From assembly GCF_946885725.1 (NCBI RefSeq), contig NZ_CAMPGZ010000007.1, positions 1 to 40,009 on the forward strand: a DNA stretch of 40,009 bases, given 5' to 3'. The notes under the pieces were generated by a model, which saw only the letters and a list, made by a program, of their open reading frames with translations, was not told the DNA's origin and made no database searches. The position numbers and the translations under genes were made by a program. The stretch's first letter is position 1; the number at the start of each line of letters is the position of its first letter. Shown here in pieces: positions 15,896 through 25,800 of the stretch. This DNA is from an uncultured Nocardioides sp. (GTDB lineage Bacteria > Actinomycetota > Actinomycetes > Propionibacteriales > Nocardioidaceae).

Positions 15896-17245
15896 TCAGG
15901 GTGTGGGACTCGTCGCCGGCTCGTCGGTGTCGATGAGGGACGGCGGCCCGACCGCCACGGGCGAGTCGGCATCGGGGGCTCCGGCGCGTGCGTCGGCCAG
16001 CACGTCGGCCGGGACGTGCTGCTCGAGGAACCGCCGCGCCAGCCGGGTCGACGGGTGCAGCAGCACGGTGGCCACGACGATGATCCCGGCGATGACCAGC
16101 CACCCGGACGCTCCCCAGCTCATCGCGAGGAACGTGTAGAGCGCCGGCGCCCACACCTTGCCGGCCGTCCCGCTCAGCTCGGCGGCACCCTGGTAGGCGC
16201 CGCGCTGGCGCGGGTCCATCAGCTCCGCCTCGAACGACCAGCTGCCGGCCGAGAGGTAGAGCTCGGCCCCGGTCACCGTCACGTGCCCCAGCCAGACCAG
16301 CGCGATCGTGACCCAGCCGACGGTGTCGTGCGTGGCCAGGGTGATGACGCAGGAGACCACGAAGAAGGTCGCCGAGATCCGGACCGCCTTGAGCGCGGTC
16401 GGCACGTCCTTGACCCCGCGCGAGGCGGCCATCGGCAGGAAGATGCACATCACCGTGTTGGTGCCGAACAGGAAGGCCAGCAACACCCGGGGAGCGTCGG
16501 TCTCCGTGACCAGCCAGAGCGGGATCACGATGTTGAGCAGCACCTGGTTCGTCCAGAGGACCCCGGTGAAGAACGTCGTGAGCAGCCACCCCCAGTTGCG
16601 CAGCGGCCCCGGCCCGGGCACCTTCACCTTGCGGTCCTCGGCCGTGCGCATGTCGTGGGAGGCGCGCGGCAGCCGGCTGACGGCCACCGCGTTGACCAGG
16701 AAGACACCAGCGGTGAACCACGGCACGGCCCGCAGGACCTCGTCGGAGTCGAAGGCCAGCGCGATCCCTCCGACCAAGGAGCCGAGCGTGAAGCCGACGT
16801 TGAGCGCGGAGTACATGTAGGCGCGGGACTTCACCCGCTCGGCCGGTGGCAGTACGTCGATCGTGTAGGCGCCGTAGGCGGCGCCGCCGAGCGAACCGAT
16901 CACCTCCATGCCGACGGCCATCGCGAGGTAGCCCTGGAAGTCGGTGATGAACGGCCAGACGGAGAACATCGCCGCCTGGCCGACGGAGCTGACCGCCCAC
17001 GCCTTCTTCGGTCCGATCCGGTCGACCAGCTTGCCCATCGGCACCGCGGCGAGGAACGACGCGACACCGGCCAGGGTCAGGCCGAGTCCCACCTGCGCCG
17101 CGCTGAGGCCGACGATCTGCGTGAAGAAGACGGCGGACCCCGTCATGAAGGTGCCCTCGCCCAGCGCGAACAGCAGCGACTGGACCGAGAGACGGCCGGC
17201 GAGGGGCGACGGTGGGCGCATGTAGCGCATCAGGGCGGCGATCAT
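15896..17245 (-). CDS. MFS transporter (intact copy)
   Basis: 449 residues with about 12 membrane segments. The first half includes LFALGEGTFMTGSAVFFTQIVGLSAAQVGLGLTLAGVASFLAAVPMGKLVDRIGPKKAW, holding the MFS loop motif G-K-L-V-D-R-I-G-P-K-K between segments 2 and 3. The second half starts at GWLLTTFFTGVLWTNQVLLNIVIPLWL and ends with a soluble tail of about 60 residues. Substrate unknown; sequence style suggests a drug/metabolite exporter. The ATG at 17245 opens the protein; the frame upstream is non-coding. The first 203 codons plus about 117 bases of upstream DNA are repeated exactly at 17363-18089. The FBP-tetR promoter lies right behind its stop, so the TetR could also affect this region. 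Confidence 0.92.
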   Translation of the reverse strand: MIAALMRYMRPPSPLAGRLSVQSLLFALGEGTFMTGSAVFFTQIVGLSAAQVGLGLTLAGVASFLAAVPMGKLVDRIGPKKAWAVSSVGQAAMFSVWPFITDFQGYLAMAVGMEVIGSLGGAAYGAYTIDVLPPAERVKSRAYMYSALNVGFTLGSLVGGIALAFDSDEVLRAVPWFTAGVFLVNAVAVSRLPRASHDMRTAEDRKVKVPGPGPLRNWGWLLTTFFTGVLWTNQVLLNIVIPLWLVTETDAPRVLLAFLFGTNTVMCIFLPMAASRGVKDVPTALKAVRISATFFVVSCVITLATHDTVGWVTIALVWLGHVTVTGAELYLSAGSWSFEAELMDPRQRGAYQGAAELSGTAGKVWAPALYTFLAMSWGASGWLVIAGIIVVATVLLHPSTRLARRFLEQHVPADVLADARAGAPDADSPVAVGPPSLIDTDEPATSPTP

Positions 17246-17362
17246 TTGGTCCGGATTCTCCCGGCCCGCACCGACAGTTGTCGCGCTAGTTTCAGGGGTG
17301 CCGGGCGGACCAGCCCGGTGCTTGTGAGCGACCTCACCAGCGGCGTACGGTCCAAGGACCCC
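16636..17362. repeat. Direct tandem duplication, copy A (727 bp)
   Basis: Bases 16636-17362 are followed immediately by a second, apparently identical copy at 17363-18089; every block I compared agrees. Copy A holds the 5' part of the intact MFS gene and its upstream region. Confidence 0.95.
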
Positions 17363-17972
17363 CCTCGGCCGTGCGCATGTCGTGGGAGGCGCGCGGCAGC
17401 CGGCTGACGGCCACCGCGTTGACCAGGAAGACACCAGCGGTGAACCACGGCACGGCCCGCAGGACCTCGTCGGAGTCGAAGGCCAGCGCGATCCCTCCGA
17501 CCAAGGAGCCGAGCGTGAAGCCGACGTTGAGCGCGGAGTACATGTAGGCGCGGGACTTCACCCGCTCGGCCGGTGGCAGTACGTCGATCGTGTAGGCGCC
17601 GTAGGCGGCGCCGCCGAGCGAACCGATCACCTCCATGCCGACGGCCATCGCGAGGTAGCCCTGGAAGTCGGTGATGAACGGCCAGACGGAGAACATCGCC
17701 GCCTGGCCGACGGAGCTGACCGCCCACGCCTTCTTCGGTCCGATCCGGTCGACCAGCTTGCCCATCGGCACCGCGGCGAGGAACGACGCGACACCGGCCA
17801 GGGTCAGGCCGAGTCCCACCTGCGCCGCGCTGAGGCCGACGATCTGCGTGAAGAAGACGGCGGACCCCGTCATGAAGGTGCCCTCGCCCAGCGCGAACAG
17901 CAGCGACTGGACCGAGAGACGGCCGGCGAGGGGCGACGGTGGGCGCATGTAGCGCATCAGGGCGGCGATCAT
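17334..17972 (-). pseudogene. Truncated MFS transporter from the tandem duplication
   Basis: The ATG at 17972 starts a frame identical to the intact MFS protein for about 203 residues (through SHDMRTAE, about six membrane segments). It then crosses the duplication junction at 17363 and ends with the unrelated GGPWTVRRW at 17334. The second half of the transporter is missing, so the product should not transport. Its own upstream DNA is also duplicated, so it is probably transcribed toward the intact gene and may run into it. Confidence 0.9.
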
Positions 17973-18089
17973 TTGGTCCGGATTCTCCCGGCCCGCACCG
18001 ACAGTTGTCGCGCTAGTTTCAGGGGTGCCGGGCGGACCAGCCCGGTGCTTGTGAGCGACCTCACCAGCGGCGTACGGTCCAAGGACCCC
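17363..18089. repeat. Direct tandem duplication, copy B (727 bp)
   Basis: Copy B of the unit. The next base (18090, C) also equals the first base of copy B, so the break shows 1 bp of microhomology in a run of Cs. At 18091 the sequence diverges from 17364. Confidence 0.95.
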
Positions 18090-18138
18090 CGCTCGAGAAA
18101 ACGGGCACCCGAGGGCCTGGCGGAATCAGGTCATCCCC

Positions 18139-18486
18139 GTGAACGCAACGATCGACTCGTTCGTCGCCCCACCAGTCGCGTTGCTCGTCGCCTGCGGCGA
18201 GCTGGACATCGCGCTGCGCGACGACCTCCACACGCGCCTCGTCGAGCTCGCCAATGCCGAGAGCGCGACCCGGCTCAACCTCGACCTCGGTGGACTGACG
18301 TTCATCGACTGCGTGTGTCTGCGCGAGCTGGACACCGCCCGACGCGCCTGGGACCTGGCCGGGCGCCGCTTCGAGGTGGTGGCCGCGTCCCCGACCGTGC
18401 GGCGGATCGCGGAGTGCGCCCGCTACTTCGAGCTCGTCGGCATCCCGTCGCCGCGCGTGCACAACACCACGGCCCAGTGGTGCTGA
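18139..18486 (+). CDS. STAS domain protein with Cys at the phosphorylation position
   Basis: A 115-residue single STAS domain: ALLVACGELDIALRDDLHTRLVEL, LNLDLGGLTFIDCVCLRELDTARRAWDLAGRRFEVVAAS and VRRIAECARYFELVGI. The switch loop reads F-I-D-C-V-C where active antagonists have D-S-x-G, so it lacks both the Ser and the Gly, as the STAS protein at 7909 does. GTG at 18139. It starts 49 bases behind the 727-bp duplication, and copy B inserts duplicated DNA upstream, so its promoter context may have changed. Partner unknown. Confidence 0.8.
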   Translation: MNATIDSFVAPPVALLVACGELDIALRDDLHTRLVELANAESATRLNLDLGGLTFIDCVCLRELDTARRAWDLAGRRFEVVAASPTVRRIAECARYFELVGIPSPRVHNTTAQWC

Positions 18487-18513
18487 GCGGCTCAGCCCCG
18501 GGTCGACTCGAGG

Positions 18514-18690
18514 TCAGGCGGCGGCGTCCAGTGCCGCCCACACCAGCGCGGCGCCCAGCACGAAGATGGCCAGCACGCTGAGCGTCACCAGGACCACCGT
18601 CGAGCGGGTACGGCGGGGAGGGGCGTCGTCCTCCACGGGAGCGCTGACGCTCTCGGACTGCGGGTCGCGGTCGCGGTAGCCGTCGAACAT
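18514..18690 (-). CDS. Small membrane protein (58 residues)
   Basis: MFDGYRDRDPQSESVSAPVED is followed by a basic PPRRTRS stop-transfer patch and one hydrophobic helix (TVVLVTLSVLAIFVLGAALVWAAL, about 31-54). This predicts a single-pass protein with an acidic cytoplasmic N-terminus. The ATG at 18690 has only a weak ribosome binding site. It lies 28 bases behind the FAD/Rieske oxidoreductase on the same strand, so it may be co-transcribed. No family was recognised. Confidence 0.6.
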   Translation of the reverse strand: MFDGYRDRDPQSESVSAPVEDDAPPRRTRSTVVLVTLSVLAIFVLGAALVWAALDAAA

Positions 18691-18718
18691 GCCGTTGCGG
18701 TACCCCAGCCGCGAGGTC

Positions 18719-20230
18719 TCACGCGTCGCCGGCCGCGTGCTGCGCTCCCGCGTCGCGACGCGCCAGCGGCTTGGTCGCGGGACCCTCCAGGACGCTGCCG
18801 TCCGGTGCGAACCGGGAGCCGTGCAGCGGGCAGTCCCAGCTGCGCTCGGCGTCGTTCCACTTGAGCACGCCACCGAGGTGGGTGCAGATCCCGACCACCT
18901 CGCAGGTCTCGCCATCGGTCGTCGCGCGGCCGACCGGCAGGGGCAGGTCGCGGCCCACCTGCCCGCGTCCCTCCTCGGGCTGTTCCGGCGCCCGGCTCAG
19001 CGCGGCGCGGACGCCACCCGCGACCAGCGAGGCGCCGACCTCGGCGTTGACCCGTGCGATGTTGGCGGCACCGGACGGTCGCGTGACCCGCCGGCCGAGC
19101 GTCTGGTGCCAGGACGGCGGGTTGCCCAGCACTCGTCCGGAGATCGCGAGGGCGGCAGCCACGCCGTTGCTCATGCCCCACTTCTCGAAGCCCGTGGCGA
19201 GGTCGATCCGGCCGCGGCCACGCGGCAGCGCTCCGATGAAGGGGATGCCGTCGTGCGAGGCGTAGTCCTGCGCCGACCACTGGTAGAGCTCGGTCGAGCC
19301 GGGGAACCACGAGGCGGTCCAGTCGCGCAGCGCGTGGACGTGCTCGAGCTCGGAGCGGGTGCGCCCGACGGTGTGCCCGCTGCCACCGACGAGCAGCAGC
19401 CTGCGCCCGTCGTGCTCGGTGTCGCGGACCGACCGGCTGTCGGACCCGGCGGAGAGGTACATGCCCTCGGGCACGTCGGTGCCCGGCTCGAACGCCAGCG
19501 CGTAGGACCGCTGGGGCTCCACCTTGGCGAAGTAGAGACCTCGGTCGAGCACGGGGACGCCGGTGGCGAGGACCAGGTGCTCGCACCGCAGCTCGGTGCC
19601 GTCGTCGAGGCGGGCGACGGGCGGCGACGTCCGGGCGACGTTCACGACGCGCCGGCCCTGGTGCAGGGTGCCGCCATGGCTGCGCAGCCCGGCGACCAGC
19701 GCGTGCAGCACGTCCATCGGGTCGAACTGCGCCTGGTCGGCCAGCATCGTCGCGCCGTACGACGGGAACGGGGTGTCGATCTCGTCCTGCCAGGCCACGT
19801 CCAGGCCGAGCCGGGTCGCGGCCTCGTGCTCGCGGCGGACGGTCGCGACCTCGCCAGGGTCGGCGGCGTAGGTGAACGCGGGCCGGCGCTGCACCGCGAC
19901 CCCGGTCTCCGCGCAGAAGCCGAGCAGCCACTGCATGGCCTCGCGGTTGCCGTCGACGTACGCGCGCCCGACCCGCTCCGACTGGTGCCGCAGGATCCGG
20001 GACAGGCGGGTGCCCTGCAGCAGCGACAGCTTCGCCGTCGTGTTGCCCGTCGCCACCGCCCCGACCGTGCGCGCCTCGACGACCGCGACCCGCCGGCCGG
20101 CGCGGGCCAGCAGCAGCGCGGTCGTGAGTCCGGTGATCCCGGCACCGACGACGAGGTCGTCGAGCGGCTCGTCGGGGTTCAGCGTGTCGTCGGGTACGGC
20201 GTCGGCGCGGGCCAGCCACAGGGAGGTCAT
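18719..20230 (-). CDS. FAD-dependent oxidoreductase with C-terminal Rieske domain
   Basis: 503 residues. DDLVVGAGITGLTTALLLARAGRRVAVVEA is the FAD-binding Rossmann fold of the DAO family (about 25-55), followed by a substrate domain. GIPFIGALPRGRGRIDLATGFEKWGMSNGVAAAL (about 350-390) is the C-terminal FAD contact. The last 85 residues form a Rieske [2Fe-2S] domain with CTHLGG and CPLHGSRF (C-x-H and C-x2-H ligands). Such fused proteins oxidise amino-group substrates with electrons routed through the cluster; the substrate is unknown. The ATG at 20230 has GAGGAG 5 bases upstream, which decides the start. Confidence 0.9.
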   Translation of the reverse strand: MTSLWLARADAVPDDTLNPDEPLDDLVVGAGITGLTTALLLARAGRRVAVVEARTVGAVATGNTTAKLSLLQGTRLSRILRHQSERVGRAYVDGNREAMQWLLGFCAETGVAVQRRPAFTYAADPGEVATVRREHEAATRLGLDVAWQDEIDTPFPSYGATMLADQAQFDPMDVLHALVAGLRSHGGTLHQGRRVVNVARTSPPVARLDDGTELRCEHLVLATGVPVLDRGLYFAKVEPQRSYALAFEPGTDVPEGMYLSAGSDSRSVRDTEHDGRRLLLVGGSGHTVGRTRSELEHVHALRDWTASWFPGSTELYQWSAQDYASHDGIPFIGALPRGRGRIDLATGFEKWGMSNGVAAALAISGRVLGNPPSWHQTLGRRVTRPSGAANIARVNAEVGASLVAGGVRAALSRAPEQPEEGRGQVGRDLPLPVGRATTDGETCEVVGICTHLGGVLKWNDAERSWDCPLHGSRFAPDGSVLEGPATKPLARRDAGAQHAAGDA

Positions 20231-20294
20231 GCAGTCTCCTCGGTCGGGGATCCGGCTCGTACCCAGGGCGGACCCGGCCACGCGCGACCCGCGT

Positions 20295-20375
20295 GTGGTC
20301 GAGCCCTTCGAGACGGCTCGTTGCTCGCCTCCTCAGGAATCCGCTGTCTCCTCAGGAACCCCCTGTCGAGACCAC
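20295..20375. repeat. REP-like repeat, long copy 4 (with an internal duplication)
   Basis: GTGGTCGAGCCCTTCGAGAC begins it and CCCCTGTCGAGACCAC ends it. Its inverse complement is nearly the repeat at 33355-33416, except that this copy duplicates the CTCCTCAGGA...CTGT segment (CTCCTCAGGAATCCGCTGT then CTCCTCAGGAACCCCCTGT). It lies in a 463-base gap (20231-20693) that otherwise holds two CGTTCGGGT repeats (20465-20473 and 20489-20497) ahead of the SARP gene, possible regulator sites of uncertain value. Confidence 0.75.
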
Positions 20376-20693
20376 TCAGGCAGCGTGGGCCCTGCGTTAC
20401 CCGGCAGGTGGGCGTTCATGCTCACGGCGGCTCGCCCCGTCGTGCGTCCAGCGGGACCTGGGCCCGTTCGGGTGGTGAGCATCAGGCACGTTCGGGTCAT
20501 TTCGGCGCGCGCAGGCGTGTCAGGCTTGCTCCCTCAGGGTGGGGATGCGCTCGTCCGGTCGGTCGGATCCGGCTGGCCCCATCAGGTCTACTCGTCCCGG
20601 CCTCGTCACGACATGCTGACTTGCGGCGTACAACGAACCACTCACCTCAACGGGGGGAGGCGCCTGGGTCGCTCGGGGTCAAAGGCGATCGTG

Positions 20694-22679
20694 ATGGAAA
20701 TTCGGATGCTGGGGCCGTTGCTGGTTCGTCGGCACGACGGCAGCGGGGTACGCGACGATGAATGGCGGACGTCCAAGACCTTGGACCTGCTGCGGCTGCT
20801 CGCGCTCCACAACGGGGAGGCCGTTCCGGTTCGCACGATCGTGGACCTGCTGTGGCCGGGCGTTGCGGAGTCGCGTGGCCGGGCGAGCCTGCGCACCGCC
20901 GCCAGCCAGCTCCGCAAGGCCCTCGGGGAGGACTGCGTCGAGCGCCGCATCGGCGGTCTCGTGCTGGTCGACTCCTGGGTCGACGTACAGACGTTCGAGG
21001 GCCTGCTCACCGAGGCGGCCACGTGCGCGCGGGTGGGCGACCACCAGGGGACCGTCGCCGCGGTGAAGCACGCGGAGGCGCTGTGGGTCGGTGACCTCGA
21101 CCTGCCGGAGCACCCCGGTGAGTGGATGTACGAAGCGCGCGAGCGGCTGCACCGGCTGCGTTGCCGGGCACTGCTGGACGCGGCCGAGGCGGCCGCCGCG
21201 GTCTGCTGGATGCGCGACAGCCTGGCCTTCGCCGAGCGCGCCGCGTCGCTGGCGCCGAGCGAGGAGGCGTCCCGGGCCTTGATGCGCGCCCTCGCCGGCG
21301 TCGGCGAGATCGAGAAGGCGCTCGAGATCTTCGAGCGGACCCGCCGCGACCTGGCCCGGGAGTACGGCGCCGACCCGTCCCCGCAGACCCGCGCGCTGCA
21401 CGTCCAGCTGATGACCGGCACTGCCGCACCCACCCGTCGCGGCGAGACCATCGGCCATGCGGAGACGGTCGTCGCGCTGCGGGACGTGCTGGAGACCGCC
21501 GCACGTGAGGATGACACCGGGCAGGGGACCTTGGTCTGGCTGGAGGGCGAGCCGGGCAGCGGCCGCGACAGCGTGACCCGTGCGGCCTGCCGCGCGGCCG
21601 GGCTCGGGTTGCACGAGCTGGGTCGCGAGATCTGGTTCGGGCACGCCGCCGACCTGATGCCTGCGGTGGCCGACGCGTCGCCGAGCGACGTGGTCCTGCT
21701 ACCCGCCAGCACCACGGTGCAGCCCGGCTCGCTCACGGCGCTGGAGAGCCTCGTGCGACGGCACGGCGGTCTGGTCGTCGTACCCGTGCGGCAGGTCCCG
21801 GTCGATGGATGGCGGCACCCGGTCGTACGGGTCGGCGCTCTGCCGGACGCCGACCTGGCCGACCTGACCGAGCTGGTCCTGCAAGGAACCCCGTCTGCGT
21901 CGTTGCTCGACCGACTGCGAGCCGCGTCCGGTGGCCTCAGCGGAGCCGCCTGCCGTACGGCGCAGGCCTGGCTCGCCGAGGGCCGCGTGGTGTGGAGCGT
22001 CGACGGGCTCGCGCTCACCGACAAGCGAGTCCCGTACCTCCCGAGCGCGTCGCTCTGCGTGCGTCGCCGGCTCCGCATGCTGTCGCCGTACGCCCGCGAT
22101 GCCGTCGAGGTGCTCGCGGTCATCGACGACGAGACCGACCCCGACGAGATCGTCGCCGTGGTCTGCGCTCTGCACGGCGCCGCGACGCCCGACGAGGTGC
22201 GTGCCGCCCTCGAGCAGCTGGTGGAGACGGAGCACGTCGTGGCCGGCAGGCGGGGCTACCGGCTGCTGGACCAGGCGGTGTGCACCGAGTTCGCCACGTG
22301 GATGCGGTCGACCGTGCGGCGCCGGTTGTCGGTCCTCGTCGCCGAGCACGTGTCGTTGCCGCTCGTCCAGCGCGTCGAACTGCTCGCCGCTGCGGGCGAG
22401 CACGACCGGGCCGTCCAGCTCGGCGGCGCCGCCTTCGAGCTGGCCCGGCAGTGGGGCGACACCGTCGCCGAGGCCGCGCTCCGCTCGGCCCTGTCGGGAG
22501 TCCCGGCGCACCGGCGGCAGACGATGCCGGAGGACCGCCCCGTCCCCGAGCCCCGGGGTCCGGCGGTGCTGGAGGGCAGCGCCCGCGCCAGCCGTACCCT
22601 GCTCGACCGGCTGCAGGGCTTCGCGGGGCTCGCGATGGTCCAGGAGCTCGAGCCGCTCGCGCTGCTGCTCGGCGCCTGA
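20694..22679 (+). CDS. SARP-type transcriptional regulator with degenerate P-loop
   Basis: 661 residues. About 1-95 is a winged-helix DNA-binding domain (IRMLGPLLVRRHDG, SKTLDLLRLLALHNGEAVPVRTIVDLLWPG, RASLRTAASQLRKALG). About 95-245 is the bacterial transcriptional activation (BTAD) TPR-like domain (EEASRALMRALAGVGEIEKALEIFERTRRDLAREYGADPSPQTRALH). The remainder resembles an NTPase part, but the Walker A site reads GEPGSGRDS at 285-293, with Arg for the Lys and Asp for the Ser/Thr, so ATP binding is doubtful. SARPs activate biosynthetic or developmental genes by binding direct repeats; the target is unknown. ATG at 20694, preceded by an in-frame GTG at 20691. Confidence 0.88.
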   Translation: MEIRMLGPLLVRRHDGSGVRDDEWRTSKTLDLLRLLALHNGEAVPVRTIVDLLWPGVAESRGRASLRTAASQLRKALGEDCVERRIGGLVLVDSWVDVQTFEGLLTEAATCARVGDHQGTVAAVKHAEALWVGDLDLPEHPGEWMYEARERLHRLRCRALLDAAEAAAAVCWMRDSLAFAERAASLAPSEEASRALMRALAGVGEIEKALEIFERTRRDLAREYGADPSPQTRALHVQLMTGTAAPTRRGETIGHAETVVALRDVLETAAREDDTGQGTLVWLEGEPGSGRDSVTRAACRAAGLGLHELGREIWFGHAADLMPAVADASPSDVVLLPASTTVQPGSLTALESLVRRHGGLVVVPVRQVPVDGWRHPVVRVGALPDADLADLTELVLQGTPSASLLDRLRAASGGLSGAACRTAQAWLAEGRVVWSVDGLALTDKRVPYLPSASLCVRRRLRMLSPYARDAVEVLAVIDDETDPDEIVAVVCALHGAATPDEVRAALEQLVETEHVVAGRRGYRLLDQAVCTEFATWMRSTVRRRLSVLVAEHVSLPLVQRVELLAAAGEHDRAVQLGGAAFELARQWGDTVAEAALRSALSGVPAHRRQTMPEDRPVPEPRGPAVLEGSARASRTLLDRLQGFAGLAMVQELEPLALLLGA

Positions 22680-22707
22680 GCCCCGCGGTCTTCACTCGCT
22701 TTCCCCT

Positions 22708-22742
22708 CTGACCCCTCGGCGCAGCCCGCGCCGAGGGGTCAG
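22708..22742 (+). terminator. Terminator hairpin behind the SARP gene
   Basis: CTGACCCCTCGGCGC, loop AGCCC, then GCGCCGAGGGGTCAG: a perfect 15-bp stem 28 bases past the stop. There is no T run, which is usual for high-GC actinobacteria. Confidence 0.7.
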
Positions 22743-22802
22743 TCGCGTCGCGACACACCGCCCAGCGGGCTGAACAGCTGACTCCTCGCGCTGGGACATC
22801 AC

Positions 22803-22834
22803 GAGGCGGCCCAGCCTGTCGGCTGGACCGCCTC
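22803..22834 (-). terminator. Terminator hairpin behind the peroxidase gene
   Basis: GAGGCGGCCCAGCC, loop TGTC, GGCTGGACCGCCTC: a 14-bp stem with one mismatch, 18 bases past the peroxidase stop. It pairs with the 22708 hairpin to separate two convergent genes. Confidence 0.65.
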
Positions 22835-22852
22835 GCTTCGGGGGGTTGACGC

Positions 22853-25800
22853 CTACCTGGTGCGGAAGGTCCAGGTGGTGCGCCGTATCGCGTTGCCGGC
22901 GGCGTCCGTGACCCTCGACTTGACGATGACGACGTACGTCGTCCGCCGGTCGAGCCGCTTGGCCGGGTCCACGACGATCAGGTGCTTGCCGAACCGGTAG
23001 GCCACCGTGGCCTTGACCTTCGAGCCACCCTTCTCGCGGATCACCACGGAGCGGCGGTCCACGTGACGGAGAGACTCATCGGCCTTGAGCCGGATGTCCG
23101 CCGAGCGCTTCACGCGCTTGTCGCTCGGCTTCACCTTGACGATGCGCGGCTGCACGTCGTCCTTCGTGCGGAAGGTCCAGGTGGTGCTCGGGAGGATCTC
23201 GCCGGCGCTGTTCCTGAGACCGGCCATCACCACCTTGACCACCCTGTCGGCGGGCAGGCCCTTCTTCGGGGTCACCTTGACCTCACGCGCTGCCGCGTCG
23301 TAGCTGACCCTGCTCGGGATGAGCTTCCCGCCGGCCCGCTGCAGCCGCACGGTGTCGGTGCCCACGCCCTGGACGTCGCCGGCCAGCACCATCCGGACCG
23401 CGGTCCGAGTGGCGACCTCGGTCGCAGAGGCGGCCGGGACGCTGGAGACGATCGCCAGTGCCTGTGCCGGGGGCGCACCGTTGCCGTTCCCGGGGTTTCC
23501 CGGGTTGCCGTTGCCCGGCGGGGTCACCGGCGGACCGGGCGGGGTCACGGGCGGGCCGCCGTTGCGGTTGCCGCTTCCGGGGTTCCCCGGGTCGGGATCG
23601 CCCGAGCCGCCGGGGTTCACCGGCTCACCCGGCAGCGGGTTCACGGTCGCCAGGGAAGCCGCCGCCTCGGAGGTGCCCAGGTCGTCGTCGTAGGTGGCGA
23701 CGGCCCGGACGTACAGTCCGGCGTGCTCGTCCGTGGGGATGAAGCCCGTGATGGTGAACGGGTTCGTCGCCACGGTCGTCCACGGACCGTTGCGGCTCAG
23801 CGAGGTCTGCCACACCCACTGCAGGGTCTCGCCGGCCTCCTCCAGACCGTCACCGTCCTGGAGGCCCGAGGCGCGGATCACCTGGTTGATCTGCGGAACC
23901 GGCGGCTCCAGCGGACCGTCCCCGTCCTCGTCGACGTCGAGCCGCTGACCGAGCTGGTTCTTCAGCACCGGGACGACGGGCTCGTCGTTGACGTTGACCA
24001 CCATCTCGGTCGTCGGCGGCGACTGGATGCGGCGCATCACGCCGTCGTCGTCGAGGAAGGTGACCTCGACCCGCAGCAGGTTGTCCACCACGAGGTCGCC
24101 CGGCGTATAGCTGGTCGAGCACTCGAGGAACCCGTCTGCGTTGGTTGCGCAGTTCCGGGCCTGCTGGACGTCGGCAGCCAGCCACTCGGCCGCACCGTTG
24201 ACGTCCTCCTCCTCCGCGAACTTCCAGCGGAAGCGGATGTCGGTCGGGTTCTGCACCTCGATGTCACCGTCGAACACCACGGTCGCGCCGATCGGCTCGT
24301 TCTCCGTCGCCGGTGCGGTGTAGTCCAGCGAGGCGGTGCCGTAGCTGCCGCACGGTTCCAACGAAGGCAGGACGTAGCAGCCGTCGTCGAACTGCAGGTA
24401 CTCGAAGTTGCGGATGACGTCCGACCCCTCGGCCTCCTCGGGCTCGGTGTCGGTCAGGTCGTGGGCGACCTGCCAGTAGTCGCCACCCAGGCGGGTGACC
24501 GAGTACTGGCTCCGAGGAGCCCCGAACACCGCGGTGTCCTTGTCGTCATCGGGCGTCGTGTCGTACGCGATCTCCCGGTGCATGGTGATGTCACCGGGGT
24601 TGAGATCGCCGCTGAACACCAGGTTCTGCAAGGCTTCCTCGGACGGGTTGTCGTAACGCTCACCATTCGCCATCAGATAGACGTCGAGGTAGGCGTCACC
24701 GTCGAGGAAGTCGTTCCCGGCACGGCTCTGGATCATGTCGCTGCCGGCGCCGCCGAGCAGCAGGTTGTTCGAGCCGTCCGTGTCGAACCCGATCTCCTGG
24801 ACCATGAAGCGGTCCGCGTAGTTCGTCACGTGACCGGGGTCGAGCATCGCCCTGAGGCCGTCGATGAGGTTCAGGGTCTTCTGAGTCATCTTGTGCTCGT
24901 CGAGGTCGGGTACGTCGTCGATCTCGTTGCCCATGCCACGCAGGACGTCGTCCCCGTCGCCGCCCGAGATCGCCTCGATGAGGTCGAACCGGTCGCGAAC
25001 GGCCTGGTTGTCCGGACGCTGCAGGGTGGTGAACCTCAGGTCGACGTCCACGCCCGTGTCGTCGCCGCGGTAGGTGACGAAGTCGTAGCCGTGCATGCCC
25101 TCATGACGGTCGGTGCCCTGAGGCCGGCCGATCAGGATGTCGTCGCCGCCCTCACCCTCGAGGTCGTCGTTGCCAGGCCCGCCGTCGACGATGTCGCTGC
25201 CGCCGTGCGGGTTGTTCTGGAACTGGTTGGCGTTGTCACCCTGCATGAGGTCGGCGTGCGGGCCGCCCTCGATCCAGTCGGACCCCTCGCCGGCGAAGAC
25301 GGTGTCCCGCCCGGTGCCGCCGACGACGATGTCGTCCCCGGTCCCCGAGAACACCGACTTGAAGTCGTTGCCGGCGCTCACGAAGTCACGGCCGTGGCTA
25401 CCCAGGATGAGGTCGTCACCCGCGCCGGCCTTGATGGCGTCGTTGCCGAGCCCACCCTTGATGTTGTCGTCACCGAAGGTGTCGGTGAGGATGTCGTCGC
25501 CGGGTCCGCCGAGGATGCCGTCGTTGCCGGAGCCTCCCTCGATGCGGTCGTTGCCGCCGTAGCCCCAGAGCGAGTCGTCGCCCTGAGCACCGCGGATGTT
25601 GTCCGGTGCCTCCCGCAGCCCGTGGATCTCGATGTGCTCGTCGCCGTCCCAGCGCCACTGACCGTTGGGCATCTGGATGAGGCCCTCGGGCAGCGGGTCC
25701 GGAAGCGCCTCGAGGTCGACGCTGATCTGCGGTACCGAGAAGATGTCCGCGGGGAGCGCCGACGCGTCCGTGTTGCGCCGGATCAGGTTGGCGAACGAGT

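Noticed and set aside
20465..20497. SARP binding repeats ahead of the SARP gene
   Set aside because: CGTTCGGGT occurs twice, but the 24-base spacing does not fit the usual 11- or 22-base period of SARP sites; I keep it only as a note.
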